Assembly: GCA_963932145.1 (NCBI GenBank)
Contig: OZ010605.1
Span: forward strand, 23,725,672 to 23,789,671
Length of the DNA stretch: 64,000 nucleotides
Direction of reading: 5' to 3'
Source: Acanthosepion lycidas
Lineage: Eukaryota; Mollusca; Cephalopoda; Sepiida; Sepiidae
Part shown: positions 1-10,529 of the stretch, piece by piece
How the letters are laid out: each line of letters opens with the position of its first letter
Numbering within the stretch: position 1 is the stretch's first letter
Notes under the pieces: model-generated
Seen by the model: the letters and a program-made list of their open reading frames with translations, nothing else
What the model was told of the DNA's origin: nothing
The model's database searches: none
Made by a program: the position numbers and the translations under genes

Positions 1-139
1 TTACGTTATAGCTATCGATCAGATGGAGAGAGTTGACAGATTTTAAAAATCTTTTAAAATCGTGTGTAACAGCAAAATTGTCCAAATCGTGCAACAGCAC
101 GCAATAATTGTCTATCCCTTAAAATGCTTCATATCTATA

Positions 140-141
<2 letters not shown>

Positions 142-170
<29 letters not shown>
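142..170. repeat. poly(A) run
   Basis: About 29 consecutive A residues. They could be the tail of a retroposed sequence on the + strand or simple mononucleotide expansion. The upstream 140 bases show no recognisable coding body. They do contain a stretch (about 66-100) that is inversely similar to 62920-62956, next to the second Tc1-like relic. Confidence 0.8.
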
Positions 171-272
171 CACTAAGTTAATTGAGTTTATTTTCCCCCG
201 GTTTTCTGATAATACGTTTATCTAACTTGATACTATTCGTAATAATTACTGTAAAAACCTTTTAGATATTTC

Positions 273-709
273 GTCCTAGGTAAGACGTTAAACTACATGC
301 GCATCCTGGGTAAGACGATAAACTACATCCAGCAGCAAGGCCTCTGATCGGGATGTTTTGAGGAGCGTGGAACCGCTACTTAATTGCTGGCGTTCCCAGG
401 GCGGTAGCACCTTTTAGGGTCCCAGCAATGGGAAAATAGTTAACTATTACCAGTAATGTTTTTTGGGAAAGGATTATTGCCGGCGGTGCAATTTTGACAA
501 AACAAAATATTACCAGCAATAAAAGATGGTGTCTGCATTGAGTAGCCCATGGAGGTTGATTTGCCGTAGAACAGAATAAACCAAGCAAATCTAAATCATA
601 GAATACATATTCTATTCATACGAATCTATCCTAAAAATGTTGTTGGCATTAAATAACCCATTGAGGTTGATATGCCGTAAAACAAAATAAACCAAACCAA
701 ACCAAACCC
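273..709 (-). repeat. dispersed repeat family R1 (CGGCATATCAAC family), minus strand
   Basis: On the minus strand this reads as a recurrent element. A head (529-597) with CGGCAAATCAACC and a 'GGGCTACTCAATGC' phrase is followed by internal motifs of the type 'ATTGCTGGTAATATT', then 'GCTGGGACCCTAAAAGG', then a tail with 'GATGTAGTTTATCGTCTTACC'. A second, partial head lies at 639-709. The same order of blocks recurs at 12203-12665, 15345-15768, 37408-37812 and 61270-61590. There is no open reading frame. I cannot see a tRNA promoter in it, so calling it a SINE would be a guess. Confidence 0.7.
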
Positions 710-769
710 TTAGAGATATTCATCTAGAAGGAGAAAAGGTGAAAGTAGTTTTGTTTCAGCTTTACTATG

Positions 770-1085
770 TTTTCCCAACTGAGCAAAGATGAGAGGAAAA
801 ATGTTATTGAAGCCTTCAATAATGGTACCAACATTTATACTCTGGCTTACAATTTCAAAGACCATTCGAGAACCATCAGAACAACAATGATTAATTTTTA
901 AAAGAGGTAACCGTAGAAATGAAAAACTGGATCAGGAGGTCAGAATAGGAAGAGGGATCATCATTTCAACTTAGAGCTAAATACATTCTTTTGTTCAAAG
1001 TAGAGTCCATTAGTGTTATAAAAATCTTGGATAATTCCAGTATGATATCTTTAATCATTTCTAAGATACAACGGTTCAAAGTTTA
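770..1085 (+). pseudogene. degenerate Tc1-like transposase N-terminal region
   Basis: The + strand translation begins LSKDERKNVIEAFNNGTNI and continues with a helix-turn-helix-like SRTIRTTMINF segment, then a stop and a shifted frame resembling QLRAKYILLFK. This is the look of the DNA-binding half of Tc1/mariner-superfamily transposases; no catalytic DDE region follows. A sister copy at 62530-62960 has the same order of phrases. At 1061-1070 this copy carries the intact sequence CTAAGATACA, the site that in the sister copy is split by a MITE. It is broken by several stops and is not functional. Confidence 0.55.
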
Positions 1086-1190
1086 ATCTGCCAATTGCAC
1101 AATTTTACTATTACAATATATATATATACGTCAAATCCGCCATGTTTAAGGACCCGGCTACGGAGAGCTTCACGATCAAGAAAGATTCTA

Positions 1191-1361
1191 CAGTGTAACC
1201 CGGATATAAGAGAGTTGTGGGGACCGAAGAAGAAGTCTCTTATATCCGGATTTCTCTTATATCCGGGTTTAGTCTATTTTGTTTAGGTAAGTATGGCTCT
1301 AATTTGAGACCAGAGAAACTCTCTCTTATATCCGGGTTTCTCTTATATCCGGGTTACACTG
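1191..1361. mobile_element. Tigger/pogo-type MITE, 171 bp
   Basis: The element starts CAGTGTAACCCGGATATAAG and ends with the reverse complement of that sequence. It is flanked on both sides by TA (1189-1190 and 1362-1363). CAGTG-type inverted ends with TA duplication are characteristic of the pogo/Tigger branch of Tc1/mariner. Internal copies of the CCGGATATAAGAGA motif make it locally repetitive. It has no coding capacity, so it must have moved with a transposase supplied in trans. A second copy in opposite orientation is at 31931-32099. Confidence 0.8.
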
Positions 1362-1399
1362 TATTTGAAGTACAATCACTCTTCCACATTTTCTCGTAA

Positions 1400-2680
1400 T
1401 TGCATATCTGGTCAGTTTCTTAAAATTTTTTTCTAAAGAATTAATGTTTTTTACATTTTTAACCTGACAATTTTATTACTTCAAAAGATATTATTCGTGG
1501 TTACCCGTATTTGAGTAGCCAACTGGGTTTATTTTAAAAAGTAATCATCGTTTCCCGGCCTTCACACTTCAGAAATTAATTTGAAGAAAATAAGTTCTCG
1601 GATAGAATTCAAACCTGCCTCACTCTTTGAAAGGGAAACCACCGTTTTATGATTTGTATATGGGTGTCTGTGAATGTATAAAATAAATGTCTGATATTGA
1701 TTTATTATCTTGTAAAAGAAAAAAATATGCACATTGCGTACTATGCCATTTTTTCCTTTTGCACCTCAATGCTTTCGCAATAAAAAAAAAGTATTAACAC
1801 GTAATCGTTGATACAATTGTCAGGACATGTTATAAAAGTATATTATTTATGTAATCTTATAAAATCAGTTTTTATTAGAAAAATTTACATTATCTTATTG
1901 GATAATGTTTGCTTTTATCATCCAGATGGTTGTTTATCATACTTGATGATATTTTTACTGATATTTATTTTATTTTAGTTATATGGCATTTCCCACAGCT
2001 CGTAAGAAACATATAACCTCGAAACATGTATAAGATATTGTAAAATGATAGGATCATAACATCAAAAATGGCAAACATATTGAACAGAGATTACTAGAAA
2101 AATAAATGAAAGAATGAAAAATGTGTTTAAATGCTATAAAAATATTTAGATGAGTCAAAAAAAAAAAAAAAAGAATAAATGCGGATTTAAATATTTGAAA
2201 AAGTCTTTCGAACAGAGAGGTAAAATGAAAAAGATAAAGAACGTTGGTGGCTTTAGTGACCAAGACTATTAACATTTCAGTAGAGAGAAACATAATTTCT
2301 CATGAAGATTGCACAGCAATGTTGGATGGATTCATGGCTCGGAAGGACATAATTCCCCCCATGGATGAAGGCAACCAACACAATTTTTTAAAAGAAATGC
2401 GAAGGGAGAGTAACATTTCGGCATAGTATTTTACGCTTTACGCCTTACCAAAGTTGATCATTCAAGTGGTATCTTTGTAATACACGTCACAACCAAAACG
2501 ATTTAACTTTTTAAACAATATGTTCATATAAGACAGTAAGTTCTAATAAATCGAGCATTGCCCAACATGCAAAAAATAAGTGACATGAGCACCAGTTTCT
2601 CCAGATATAAATCAAATAGAAAATGTGTGATTAAAAGATATGTATAAAAAATGAGAAATAGTATTAATGAAAATTTCTTT
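1400..2680. other. no recognisable gene or repeat
   Basis: AT-rich sequence. A 60-codon open frame at 2244-2426 and a minus-strand 79-codon frame at 2054-2293 overlap on opposite strands. Neither resembles a family I know, and both can be explained by chance. A short poly(A) run is at 2157-2171. Confidence 0.5.
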
Positions 2681-2681
2681 C

Positions 2682-3078
2682 GAAGATAAGAAAAACAGTT
2701 TCAAAAAGGGAAACGTTCTTTGGAATATAAGAAAAAGCGTTTCAAAAAGGGAAGCGTTCTTTGGAATATAAGAAAAACCGTTTCAAAAAGGGAAGCGTTC
2801 TTTGGAATATAAGAAAAACCGTTTCAAAAAGGGAACCGTTCTTTGGAATATAAGAAAAACCGTTTCAAAAAGGGAAGCGTTCTTTGGAATATAAGAAAAA
2901 GCGTTTCAAAAAGGAAACCGTTCTTTGGAATATTAGAAAAAGCGTTTAAAAAAGGGAAGCGTTCTTTGTAATATAAGAAAAAGCGTTTCAAAAAGGGAAG
3001 CGTTCTTTGGAATATAAGAAAAAGCGTTTCAAAAAGGGAAGCGTTCTTTGGAATATAAGAAAAACCGTTTCAAAAAGT
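2682..3078 (+). repeat. 41-bp minisatellite, about 9.7 copies
   Basis: Successive GTTCTTTGGAATATAAG blocks start 41 bases apart (2715, 2756, 2797 and so on). The unit alternates AAAGCG and AAACCG before TTTCAAAAAGGGAAG, so there are at least two unit variants. One unit has AAAAAAGGG for CAAAAAGGG and one has TTTGTAAT for TTTGGAAT. There is no open frame across it. The high similarity of the units suggests recent expansion or ongoing homogenisation. Confidence 0.93.
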
Positions 3079-3224
3079 TGAAACGAAAGATGATGGTAAA
3101 CTGATGAAGGTGACAAAAGATAAAGAAGCCTATATTAATATGTAAAATAATGAAATAATAATTTATTCATGTATATGGAATGTTTTTCTAATGGAATATA
3201 AGCTAGTAAATTTAGCATGTGAAA

Positions 3225-3476
3225 AACAACTGCTTTTGCATATGAAGATGATCTACAACAAGCCATGACCAAGTCGTCTCTGGCGGCGGTGACTGTGTAC
3301 TTTGCCTATAATTATGGTTTGTTTTGTTATTCAGTATGGCTCGAAATTTTCACTTGTGCCTTTTTCAGCTAAGTTTGTATCTGGTAAGCTGATCTTTACC
3401 CAAACAGTGTGAACTATCAGTACTTAATGTCTTTACACCGTAAAATACAATTTAAACGGCGATGTCTTGTATGTAA
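3225..3476 (+). repeat. direct repeat D, copy 1 (~250 bp)
   Basis: This segment, beginning at CTGCTTTTGCATATGAAGA, is repeated at 4907-5160 with about a dozen differences over ~250 bp. Both copies end at TAATTAAATA. The following DNA differs: copy 2 abuts the inverted-repeat element at 5161. The translated phrase FAYEDDLQQAMTKSS is open for a stretch, but I do not recognise the protein. Confidence 0.85.
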
Positions 3477-4084
3477 TTAAATACGTTAGCTTTTCCAAAG
3501 TCAACAATACAAAATGAGTTTGATATCGTACGGAACTTAGTTTTTGTTATATGTTTAAATATTTATCACTGGCGTATTTACCTGAATAAGGACCAAGGTG
3601 TCATTAGGAAACAACGCAGTTAACAATAAAACAATGTGAAATTTCCATCAAAAGATGATAATTCTTCATCTCAGAAATTTATACAACAGTAGAGTAGGCA
3701 CTAGAGATCAAACAAAAAAGATTGCAATATAAGTCAAGGTTATTTACAGAAAACGTCATCTCAGAATTTATTAAGTAAATGTTACGACGGACAGAGGATA
3801 TTCCACAAGAGGTTGGTTGAAACAACAAACATGAGCCTATTTTTCTATATTTCATTTTAAATGTTCTGTGATCATCGAAACAGCACAGGTAAATATTCTA
3901 GACGAAATACTTAACAGATTAGAAATTCGAGCTGCAAAATCATTAATTTGATAATGTACGTGTTTTAAATCGTAGAATAAGTTGATAATCTACAGAAATA
4001 CTATGGAATACCACAGACGCAAATTTTAATAAAAAATAAGTCCTTTAGAGAAAGGAGTCTTTCGACAAAACACAACTTCTTTAC

Positions 4085-4640
4085 CATATCCCACGAGGAC
4101 TGACTGTCATGGCTCTTCAGAATCTCCTGTCTTTTGTAGCTCTTAATATTTATTTTTCTTATCTCTGCATTTACCCAATCTTGCTAAGTAGTCACTGCTT
4201 TTTTTTTTCTATCCCGTGATTATGAAATTTTCGTGAGTATCAAATTTTCCTCTTTCCTCATTATGTGCCCTAGAAATATCAACTGTCTTTTCCTGATGTT
4301 AAGTATAAGGACCTTTTTTGTTTTCCATTTCTCTAAAACTTCGTCACATGTTTGGCCCATGTCATTCTCAGCATCCTTCTGTAGAGTCACATTTCTGTTT
4401 ATTCAAGTCTCTTCTTCATTTGTGACGAGATTGTCCAGCATTCGCTGCCATATAGGAAGACTTTTATTACAGAACAGTTCAGTACTCTTTATTTTTTTGT
4501 TTCTATCAAAATTTTCCTGTTTCTTAATATATTTCTTAGCTTTTGGAAGGCACCTTTCGCTATCCCAATGAACTTTCAGGTTTCCGCTTCTTACTTTCCG
4601 TCCTCTGTTAAAACACTTCCCAGGTATTGAAATAGTTGTA
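4085..4640 (-). pseudogene. LINE-A reverse-transcriptase C-terminal fragment
   Basis: Read on the minus strand, the segment gives phrases typical of the end of a widespread non-LTR retrotransposon polyprotein. They include an FQYLGS-like opening, then a WQRMLDNLVTNEE-like segment, then RKRQLIFLGHIMRKE. Several stops and frameshifts are present. Only the region C-terminal to the reverse-transcriptase palm is preserved, as expected for 5'-truncated LINE copies. Other copies of the same family lie at 9690-10520, 18245-21130, 34430-35280, 36110-36410 and 55575-56240. Its last ~95 bp (about 4129-4225) are repeated in inverted orientation at 5270-5365. Confidence 0.7.
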
Positions 4641-4819
4641 CTTGTTTGACGAAGGAAGTAAAAAATGACAAGACCGTTGTCAGGAAGAATATCGTAATTA
4701 CTGTATATCAGATTTAACGCAATTAAACGAATATAAACGAAATTGAAGCAGCAAATCGATCACATTTCTTTGATAAATCGTGATTAATCAATATGACCCT
4801 ATTGATTAATATATCATCT

Positions 4820-4910
4820 GTGCTCCGAGTTCAAATATTGTTTGATAATTTTGCCACAAATGGTAAAGGCATGTATTTACTTTTCTCAATGGACCGAGTC
4901 AAACACTGAC
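4820..4910. repeat. inverted repeat arm a (partner 5714-5804)
   Basis: The 90-bp block containing GGTAAAGGCATGTATTTACT and GACCGAGTCAAACACTGACT reappears as its reverse complement at 5714-5804 with only a few differences. The arms interleave with the termini of the element at 5161-6021 rather than nesting inside each other. Confidence 0.85.
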
Positions 4911-5160
4911 TGCTTTTGCATATGAAGATGATCTACAACAAGCCATGACCAAGTCTTCTCTAGCAGCGGTGAATGTGTACTTTGCCTATAATTATGGTTT
5001 GTTTTGTTATTCAGTATGGCTCGAAATTTTCACCTGTGCCTTTTCAGCTAAGTTTGTATCTGGTAAGCTGATGTTTCCCCAAACAGTGTGAACTATCAGT
5101 ACTTAATGTCTTTACACCATAAAATAAAATTTAAACGGCGATGTTTTGTATGTAATTAAA
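4907..5160 (+). repeat. direct repeat D, copy 2 (~250 bp)
   Basis: Second copy of the segment at 3225-3476, about 1.68 kb downstream in the same orientation. It stops at AATTAAATA exactly where the terminal inverted repeat of the next element begins. Confidence 0.85.
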
Positions 5161-6021
5161 TAGTTTTTTTCTCAAGGAAATTTCTTCGAAAAAGAAAACA
5201 CTGGAATGTTAGGATAATGATTTTCATCGCTTGCGCGACGCGAACAGCCCGTAACACTAGAATTTCATACTAACGGGATAGAAAAAAAAAAGCAGTGACT
5301 ACTTAGCAAGATTGGGTAAATGCAGAGATAAGAAAAATAAATATTAAGAGCTACAAAAGACAGGAAATATCGCATATATTATCTGGATATTTAAAAACAT
5401 ATCCAATGCTCATATTAGCCCATGGTTAATGTAAGTCTCAAATATTTCTGTATATATCATCACAAAAAAGATTAGACAGTTGACATTTCAGTCTAGTAAT
5501 TTCAAAACCCCCTTTTTTTTTTAGAATATCAGGAGTTATTTAAGAGGGTCCATGTTTCCAAATATCCCCTGACCAAGGATTGGGTGTTATGCTGAGTCTT
5601 CGTCGTAATTCTTTGAGCAATGAAAACTACAAAATGGTGTCCATCTCCTCTTCCAGTATTATATGAATTTTTTTTTCATATTTTCACCCAAAACAATGAC
5701 ATATTAAAATGGTTCAGTCAGTGTTTGACTCGGTCCATTCAGAAAAGTAAATACATGCCTTTACCATTTGGGGCAAAATTTTCAAACAATATTTGACTCG
5801 GAGCACAGATGTTATTTTTTTCGATAAAATCTTCCCAATTAAGTAGGCCTTTATGTATTATTCAATTCATTTTGCAGGAAAAGTCTTTAGAAAATTACTG
5901 AATTCTAGTTTTACGGGATGTTCGCGTCGCGCAAGAGATGAAAATCATTATCCTAACATTCCTGACATTCCTAACATTCCAGTGTTTTCTCTTTCGAAGA
6001 AATTTCCTTGAGAAAAAAACA
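5161..6021. mobile_element. putative DNA transposon with ~100-bp terminal inverted repeats
   Basis: The sequence begins GTTTTTTTCTCAAGGAAATT, and this is mirrored at 5893-6021. Inside the repeat the paired blocks include GTTAGGATAATGATTTTCAT and GCGCGACGCGAAC. A 15-bp-scale CATTCC duplication is present only in the right arm. The flanks are ATA on both sides, which could be a 3-bp target duplication. The 860-bp body has no transposase. It carries inverted copies of neighbouring DNA (5270-5365 mirrors 4129-4225; 5714-5804 mirrors 4820-4910), so it may be a composite. Superfamily unknown. Confidence 0.55.
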
Positions 6022-7000
6022 TAAGATTATCTATTCCTCACTCCACCCAGAAGAGTAGATTGGTCGCTATTGTCTTTGGTATGGGGTCAGTCGGTTTATG
6101 TAAAGCTAAATTCCAAACCAAGGCAAAGGCAAACAACACCTGAATCTTTCCCGAATATTAATTCACTTATACACAAAGAAAAGAAAATCTATATCCATGA
6201 TCGACAACGTTCTGAAGGCTTTCTTCATTTAATGAATTAATTTGAGATAAGTTTCTACACTGCCAGTATATTGATGCGATTTTTTTAAAATATCAGAATA
6301 ACTTTTATTTACATTTCAGTATTACTTATTTTTCCAAGATTTCACGTCATGATATGAACGATACTCGCGGTCGAACCCAAGAACCAACTATTTATTTATT
6401 TTGTTTAAAAGTAATCGCAAGGCGTAAGGTTAATGATGCTCTCAAATCGGATATACCAAAATGAAACCTTTAAAAGCTTCCTTTCACTCAAAAGTCTATA
6501 GGTTTCGATTTTTTTCTAAAGAGGATCCGTTGTGTCAGAAAGGTGGCAGAATATGGGCTGATATCTACCGTAAGAACGAATCTGTCTATTAACATTATTA
6601 TATTTGGTCATAAGTTCTTTCAAAGGTCAGAGGTTAGACTCTAGCTGTTCTATGTTTTACATTAGGTATTATTTTTAATCTCTTATAAATAAAACTTTTA
6701 TTCTAACGTTCGTGGCCACAAAAAAAACGTTGTGTGTCAAATGGTTTTTCTTGAAGCTGCACTTATTTTAACTACCATCACTCATCGGCAAATTTTATTG
6801 TTTTTAAAAGAGATGAGTCGAATTTTAATAAAACCTAAAAATTATATATTTTCTTCGTTGTTGGGAATTTACAGTAAAAATATTAAACTATTTATTTATT
6901 AAATTGTTTATCTACACTATTTATTTTATTGTTCATTGGCAAACATTAGTTAATGGATTCGAACATAATAAAAAGATAAATGATAAGATTTCCTTATATA
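6022..7000. other. no recognisable gene
   Basis: AT-rich sequence without an open frame or repeat family that I can place. Confidence 0.5.
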
Positions 7001-7897
7001 AGGTGTTTCAATAACTTGGACCCGATTTTAAATATGAATTAAGTTTAATCGTCTAATGATTTTTTTCTTTTTCTTTCAGATTGAACAACTTAAGACTTTG
7101 GCAATTTCAACCATGGAAAGATTAACAATCAAAAAACGTGTTAAAGTTATCAAAACCTATTACGAAAATGGACGTTCAAATTTATAAATATACTGCCCAA
7201 TAATTCCGCTAGCAAAAAATGCACACTAAACAGTGACTTTTTGTGGATGCAGTGGCTTTTCAACAATCTTCCTTGGATTTTCATCAGCGCAAATGCGACA
7301 ATTCTACTTATTAACGAATCTACCAAGATGAAAATGGGTTTCATCACTTTTTTTTGCGAAAAATCTTCATTGGATTGTCTTTGCTCGTGCATCCAACTGA
7401 CGAATGTACAGCGCCCCAAATGGTTAGCATGTTCCAGTTCTTGTTTCAATTAAATTCCGTAATAAGCGTTCAGAGACAAATCTTTTGTGAAAATTCGATG
7501 TAACGTTGTTGTGAAGACGTCCAGTTCCTACGTACGATGACGAATAGAGGGGGTCTGGATATTCGGCCACACCTCTCGTGCACTGCAGCAATGTTTTCAG
7601 CTGAACGGCTTAAACAAGCACGCAGTGCCGTTTTCACATCTGCCACCGACCCAATTACACTCTTGGTTGGTCGATTATGTTGACCAAAAAATTACGAACT
7701 GCGTGGAATGCATTTCTGTTTGAACATCCATTTTCGTAATAGGCTTCAATAACTTTAACACGTTGTTTGATTGTTAATCTTTCAATGATTGAAAGTGCCA
7801 AAGACTTAAATTGCTATATCTGAAAGTAAAAGAAAAAAATCATTAGACGCTTAAACTTAATTCGCACTTAAAATCAGTCCAACTTATTGGAATAGTC
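7001..7897. mobile_element. fold-back derivative of a mariner-family element (copy 1)
   Basis: Both ends carry the same ~180 bp in opposite orientation: terminal GGTGTTTCAATAACTTGGAC, a TTTAATCGTCTAATGATTTTT block, a pyrimidine tract and the transposase start MERLTIKKRVKVIKTYYENG. The right-hand copy reads inward on the minus strand and continues into the transposase: YYENGCSNRNAFHAVR, then an ENIAAVHE-like stretch, then the LEHANHLGRCTFVSWMHEQ region at 7150-7449. The autonomous family has a single forward ORF, so this structure is two 5' ends joined head to head. There are many stops and no catalytic triad. Other copies lie at 24688-25195 and 25300-25760; a lone end is at 56947-57020. Confidence 0.75.
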
Positions 7898-8505
7898 CAT
7901 AGTTGGCTCATATTTTTAGAATTTAGTAAATGTTTATAAATTTATGAATAAAAAATATTTTCATATTTATTTCTTTATAAATTGGTAACTAATTAATATT
8001 GAATTGTATTAGTTTTAACGCAGTTGTATTAGTCTTATCAATGTTATAAAAATAAAATTATATTTGTAAATAAAAAAAATAAATAAATTATGTTTAGTAT
8101 TGTAAATTCACAAGAACAAAAATTAGTGTAAATTCACTGCCATCATATGTCTAGGTTTTATTACAATTCTACATTCGGCTTTTCTTCAAACAATAAACAT
8201 TGTCGAGGAGTGAGGATAATTAAAATCGTAGTGATGACAAGGCAAAAACCATCCATTTGACACTACGTTTGTTTGCTTGAAGACTGACATAAAGCTTTAT
8301 ATGAAGAAGCATAGTATATATTCTGTGCGGAAATATGAACGATTTCAGGCATTTTATCTTCATTACTTGTATGACGATCACAGTGCGTCCAATTTTATGG
8401 ATGGGAGATCGCTGAGCGGAGAATGTCGCGCCCTACCTTAACTTAGCAATAAATGGCTTTGATGTGCAATAAATATGGCAAATACAAAATGTTCTCAAAC
8501 CAAAT
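7898..8505. other. no recognisable gene
   Basis: Very AT-rich sequence (runs of AAATAAAT around 8050-8090). No open frame or repeat family recognised. Confidence 0.5.
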
Positions 8506-9056
8506 ACTTTTCCCAAATATGGATATTTACACCCTAAAGAGTTGCCCAGCCCTGGGTGAAATGTATTTTACATTCATGGGCAATTGCTTCGGAACTATAA
8601 TCTGGCTATGAGCCAAATCCTTTTAAACTTATGTATATTTACTTCAGAATGTTTTCAACGGCGCTGGTCCCAAATATTGTTCATAGTCATGGATGATTAG
8701 TTATTAGTCTGGCAAAAGGCCAACTACTGTCCATAATTGTTAATACTTACTTTCTAATGTCAGGTGTAATGCTGAGTCTTTCAGATTTATAAATATTTAC
8801 TTGCTAAAGTCCGGTATGTCACTGTATAAATAGCATCCATTATGATTGTGTTTACTTCCAAAAGTCTGGATTCAAGCTGATGCAAATCCATTCCACAATT
8901 ATGGAGTTTACATGAAGAAATCTAGACTGACGCTGGTCGAAATGCCTTAAGCAATTTCGAATATTTACTGACCACTTTCTCGTCTTGAGCTGTCCAAATG
9001 CGTTTCGCAATTATAGATATTTACTTCTCAAAATGTAATCTGTTCCCTGAATAAAA
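8506..9056 (+). repeat. ancient degenerate tandem array, period about 56-57 bp
   Basis: Successive blocks begin CAAAT(G/C)C, pass through CAATTATGGATATTTACTTC and finish near GCTGGTC. Three of the clearest neighbours (from about 8889, 8940 and 8996) are 56-57 bp long, and the same phrasing can be followed back to about 8506. Units have diverged strongly, with some shortened to ~50 bp. It is non-coding, with no open frame across it, and no other copies of the unit were noticed in the window. Confidence 0.65.
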
Positions 9057-9689
9057 GCAATATAAGAATTATATTTGCTTCCCTTAGATTTTCCTAACGA
9101 CAAATCAAACGATTTCTCATTTTTTATGGCTGTTTGGATAAAAGAAAACTCAAGACTTTTACCATTCAAATTTTTATATTGCAACCTCATGTAGATTTTG
9201 TAAATATATGATCTACGGCTAAAAATAAATAAATTAATAAACAAAAGCTAAAACATCAATAAATTTAAAATTTAGGGGTCCATATATAACAAATCGCAGT
9301 CAAATTTTCGCCTACGAAGTTTTCCTGCTAAAACTGTTTTTGTAATGGAAAGATAATGAAGAGGAAACCTGATTTGAATTTTCATTTCGTAGCTTTCATT
9401 TATTTTATCCTAGTCTTTTTTAATCAGGTTAAAAGGCTCATCAACTAATGAAAAATGCAAGATTAATTAACTGATATGCAAAAAGGTTAAAGCAATTTTA
9501 TTATCTTGGTAATATTGTAAATGTCACGGCCGCCCCTCTAAATTTACTGCCATGATATGTATTGTTCGTTACTTCGCTTTGATATCATGATTGGTTAAAC
9601 ATCACAACAAAGATGGATGCTTCAACCATAAATATTTCATTTAGATGCAAATATATATGTTTCTTTTTTCTATATATATGTTTTCTTTT

Positions 9690-10140
9690 TTTTTTTTTAT
9701 GAAAAATCGGAACAAAAAGGACTCTTGTAATTAGAATCTGGAAAAGATGGTTGAAAAATCTAAAGCACACAAGGGAGAAAGAGGGCTTGGAGAATCTGAC
9801 ACACACATGGCATATTGATGGCAAGAGGAACAGAGGAAAGCAGCGATTAAGCGACTTAACTTTGTGTAAAAGGTTGTCAGAACAGAAATCAGAAGATATA
9901 GCAATGAAACACACTTTACTAAGAGCTACAAAGGAGATAAAGTTGTGGAGAGCCATGAACGCCAACGTCATGTAAGGACACGACACATAGAAGAAGAAGA
10001 AGAAGAAGAAGATGAAGAAGAAGAAGATGAAGAAGAAGATGAAGAAGAAGAAGATGAAGAAGAAGAAGATGAAGAAGAAGATGAAGAAGAAGAAGATGAA
10101 GAAGAAGAAGAAGAAGAAGAAGAAGATGAAGTGAAATATC
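9690..10140 (+). pseudogene. LINE-A 3' end with (GAA/GAT)n tail, copy 1
   Basis: The open stretch 9751-9975 encodes KEGLENLTHTWHIDGKRNR, then a lysine/arginine-rich region, then KHTLLRATKEIKLWRAMNAN. This is the C-terminal tail of the LINE-A polyprotein. Immediately after the stop and a GGACACGACACATAG signature comes ~140 bp of GAAGAAGAT repeats, which translate as an acidic run but are the element's 3' microsatellite tail. The upstream 80 bp are the same as those upstream of the next copy. Confidence 0.8.
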
Positions 10141-10147
10141 ACTAGAA

Positions 10148-10525
10148 AGATTTATGCTTGAACCATAAATATTTCATTTAGATGCAAATATATGATTTCT
10201 TTTTTTCTATCAAACGAAGTTTTATGAAAAATCGGAAAAAAAGACTCTTATAATTAGAATCTGAAAAAGATGGTTGAAAAATCTAGCGTAGGTAAAGGAG
10301 AAAGAGGGCTTGGAGACTCTGACACACGCATGACATATTGACGGCACTAGAAACAAAGGCAAGCAGCGTATAAACGACTTAAGCCAGTGTATACGGTTGG
10401 CATCAGAAGAGATTGCAATGAACCACATTTTACTAAGAGCTACAAAGGAAATAAATGTGTGGAGAGCCATGATGACCAACGTCATGTAGGGACACGGCAC
10501 AAAGAAGATGAAGAAGAAATATCTT
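10148..10525 (+). pseudogene. LINE-A 3' end, copy 2 (tandem duplicate)
   Basis: Same order as 9608-10140: the AACCATAAATATTTCATTTA leader, TTATGAAAAATCGGAA, then the GLETL / AMNHILLRATKEINVW / RAMMTNVM region and GGACACGGCACAAAG, with only a short GAAGATGAAGAAG tail. Deletions and stops differ from copy 1. Because both copies share identical upstream flank, they arose by duplication of a segment and not by two insertions. Confidence 0.75.
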
Positions 10526-10529
10526 CTCA

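Noticed and set aside
9945-10145. Acidic EEEED-rich open frame
   Set aside because: It is the translation of the GAAGAAGAT tail of a LINE, starting in the LINE's last codons.
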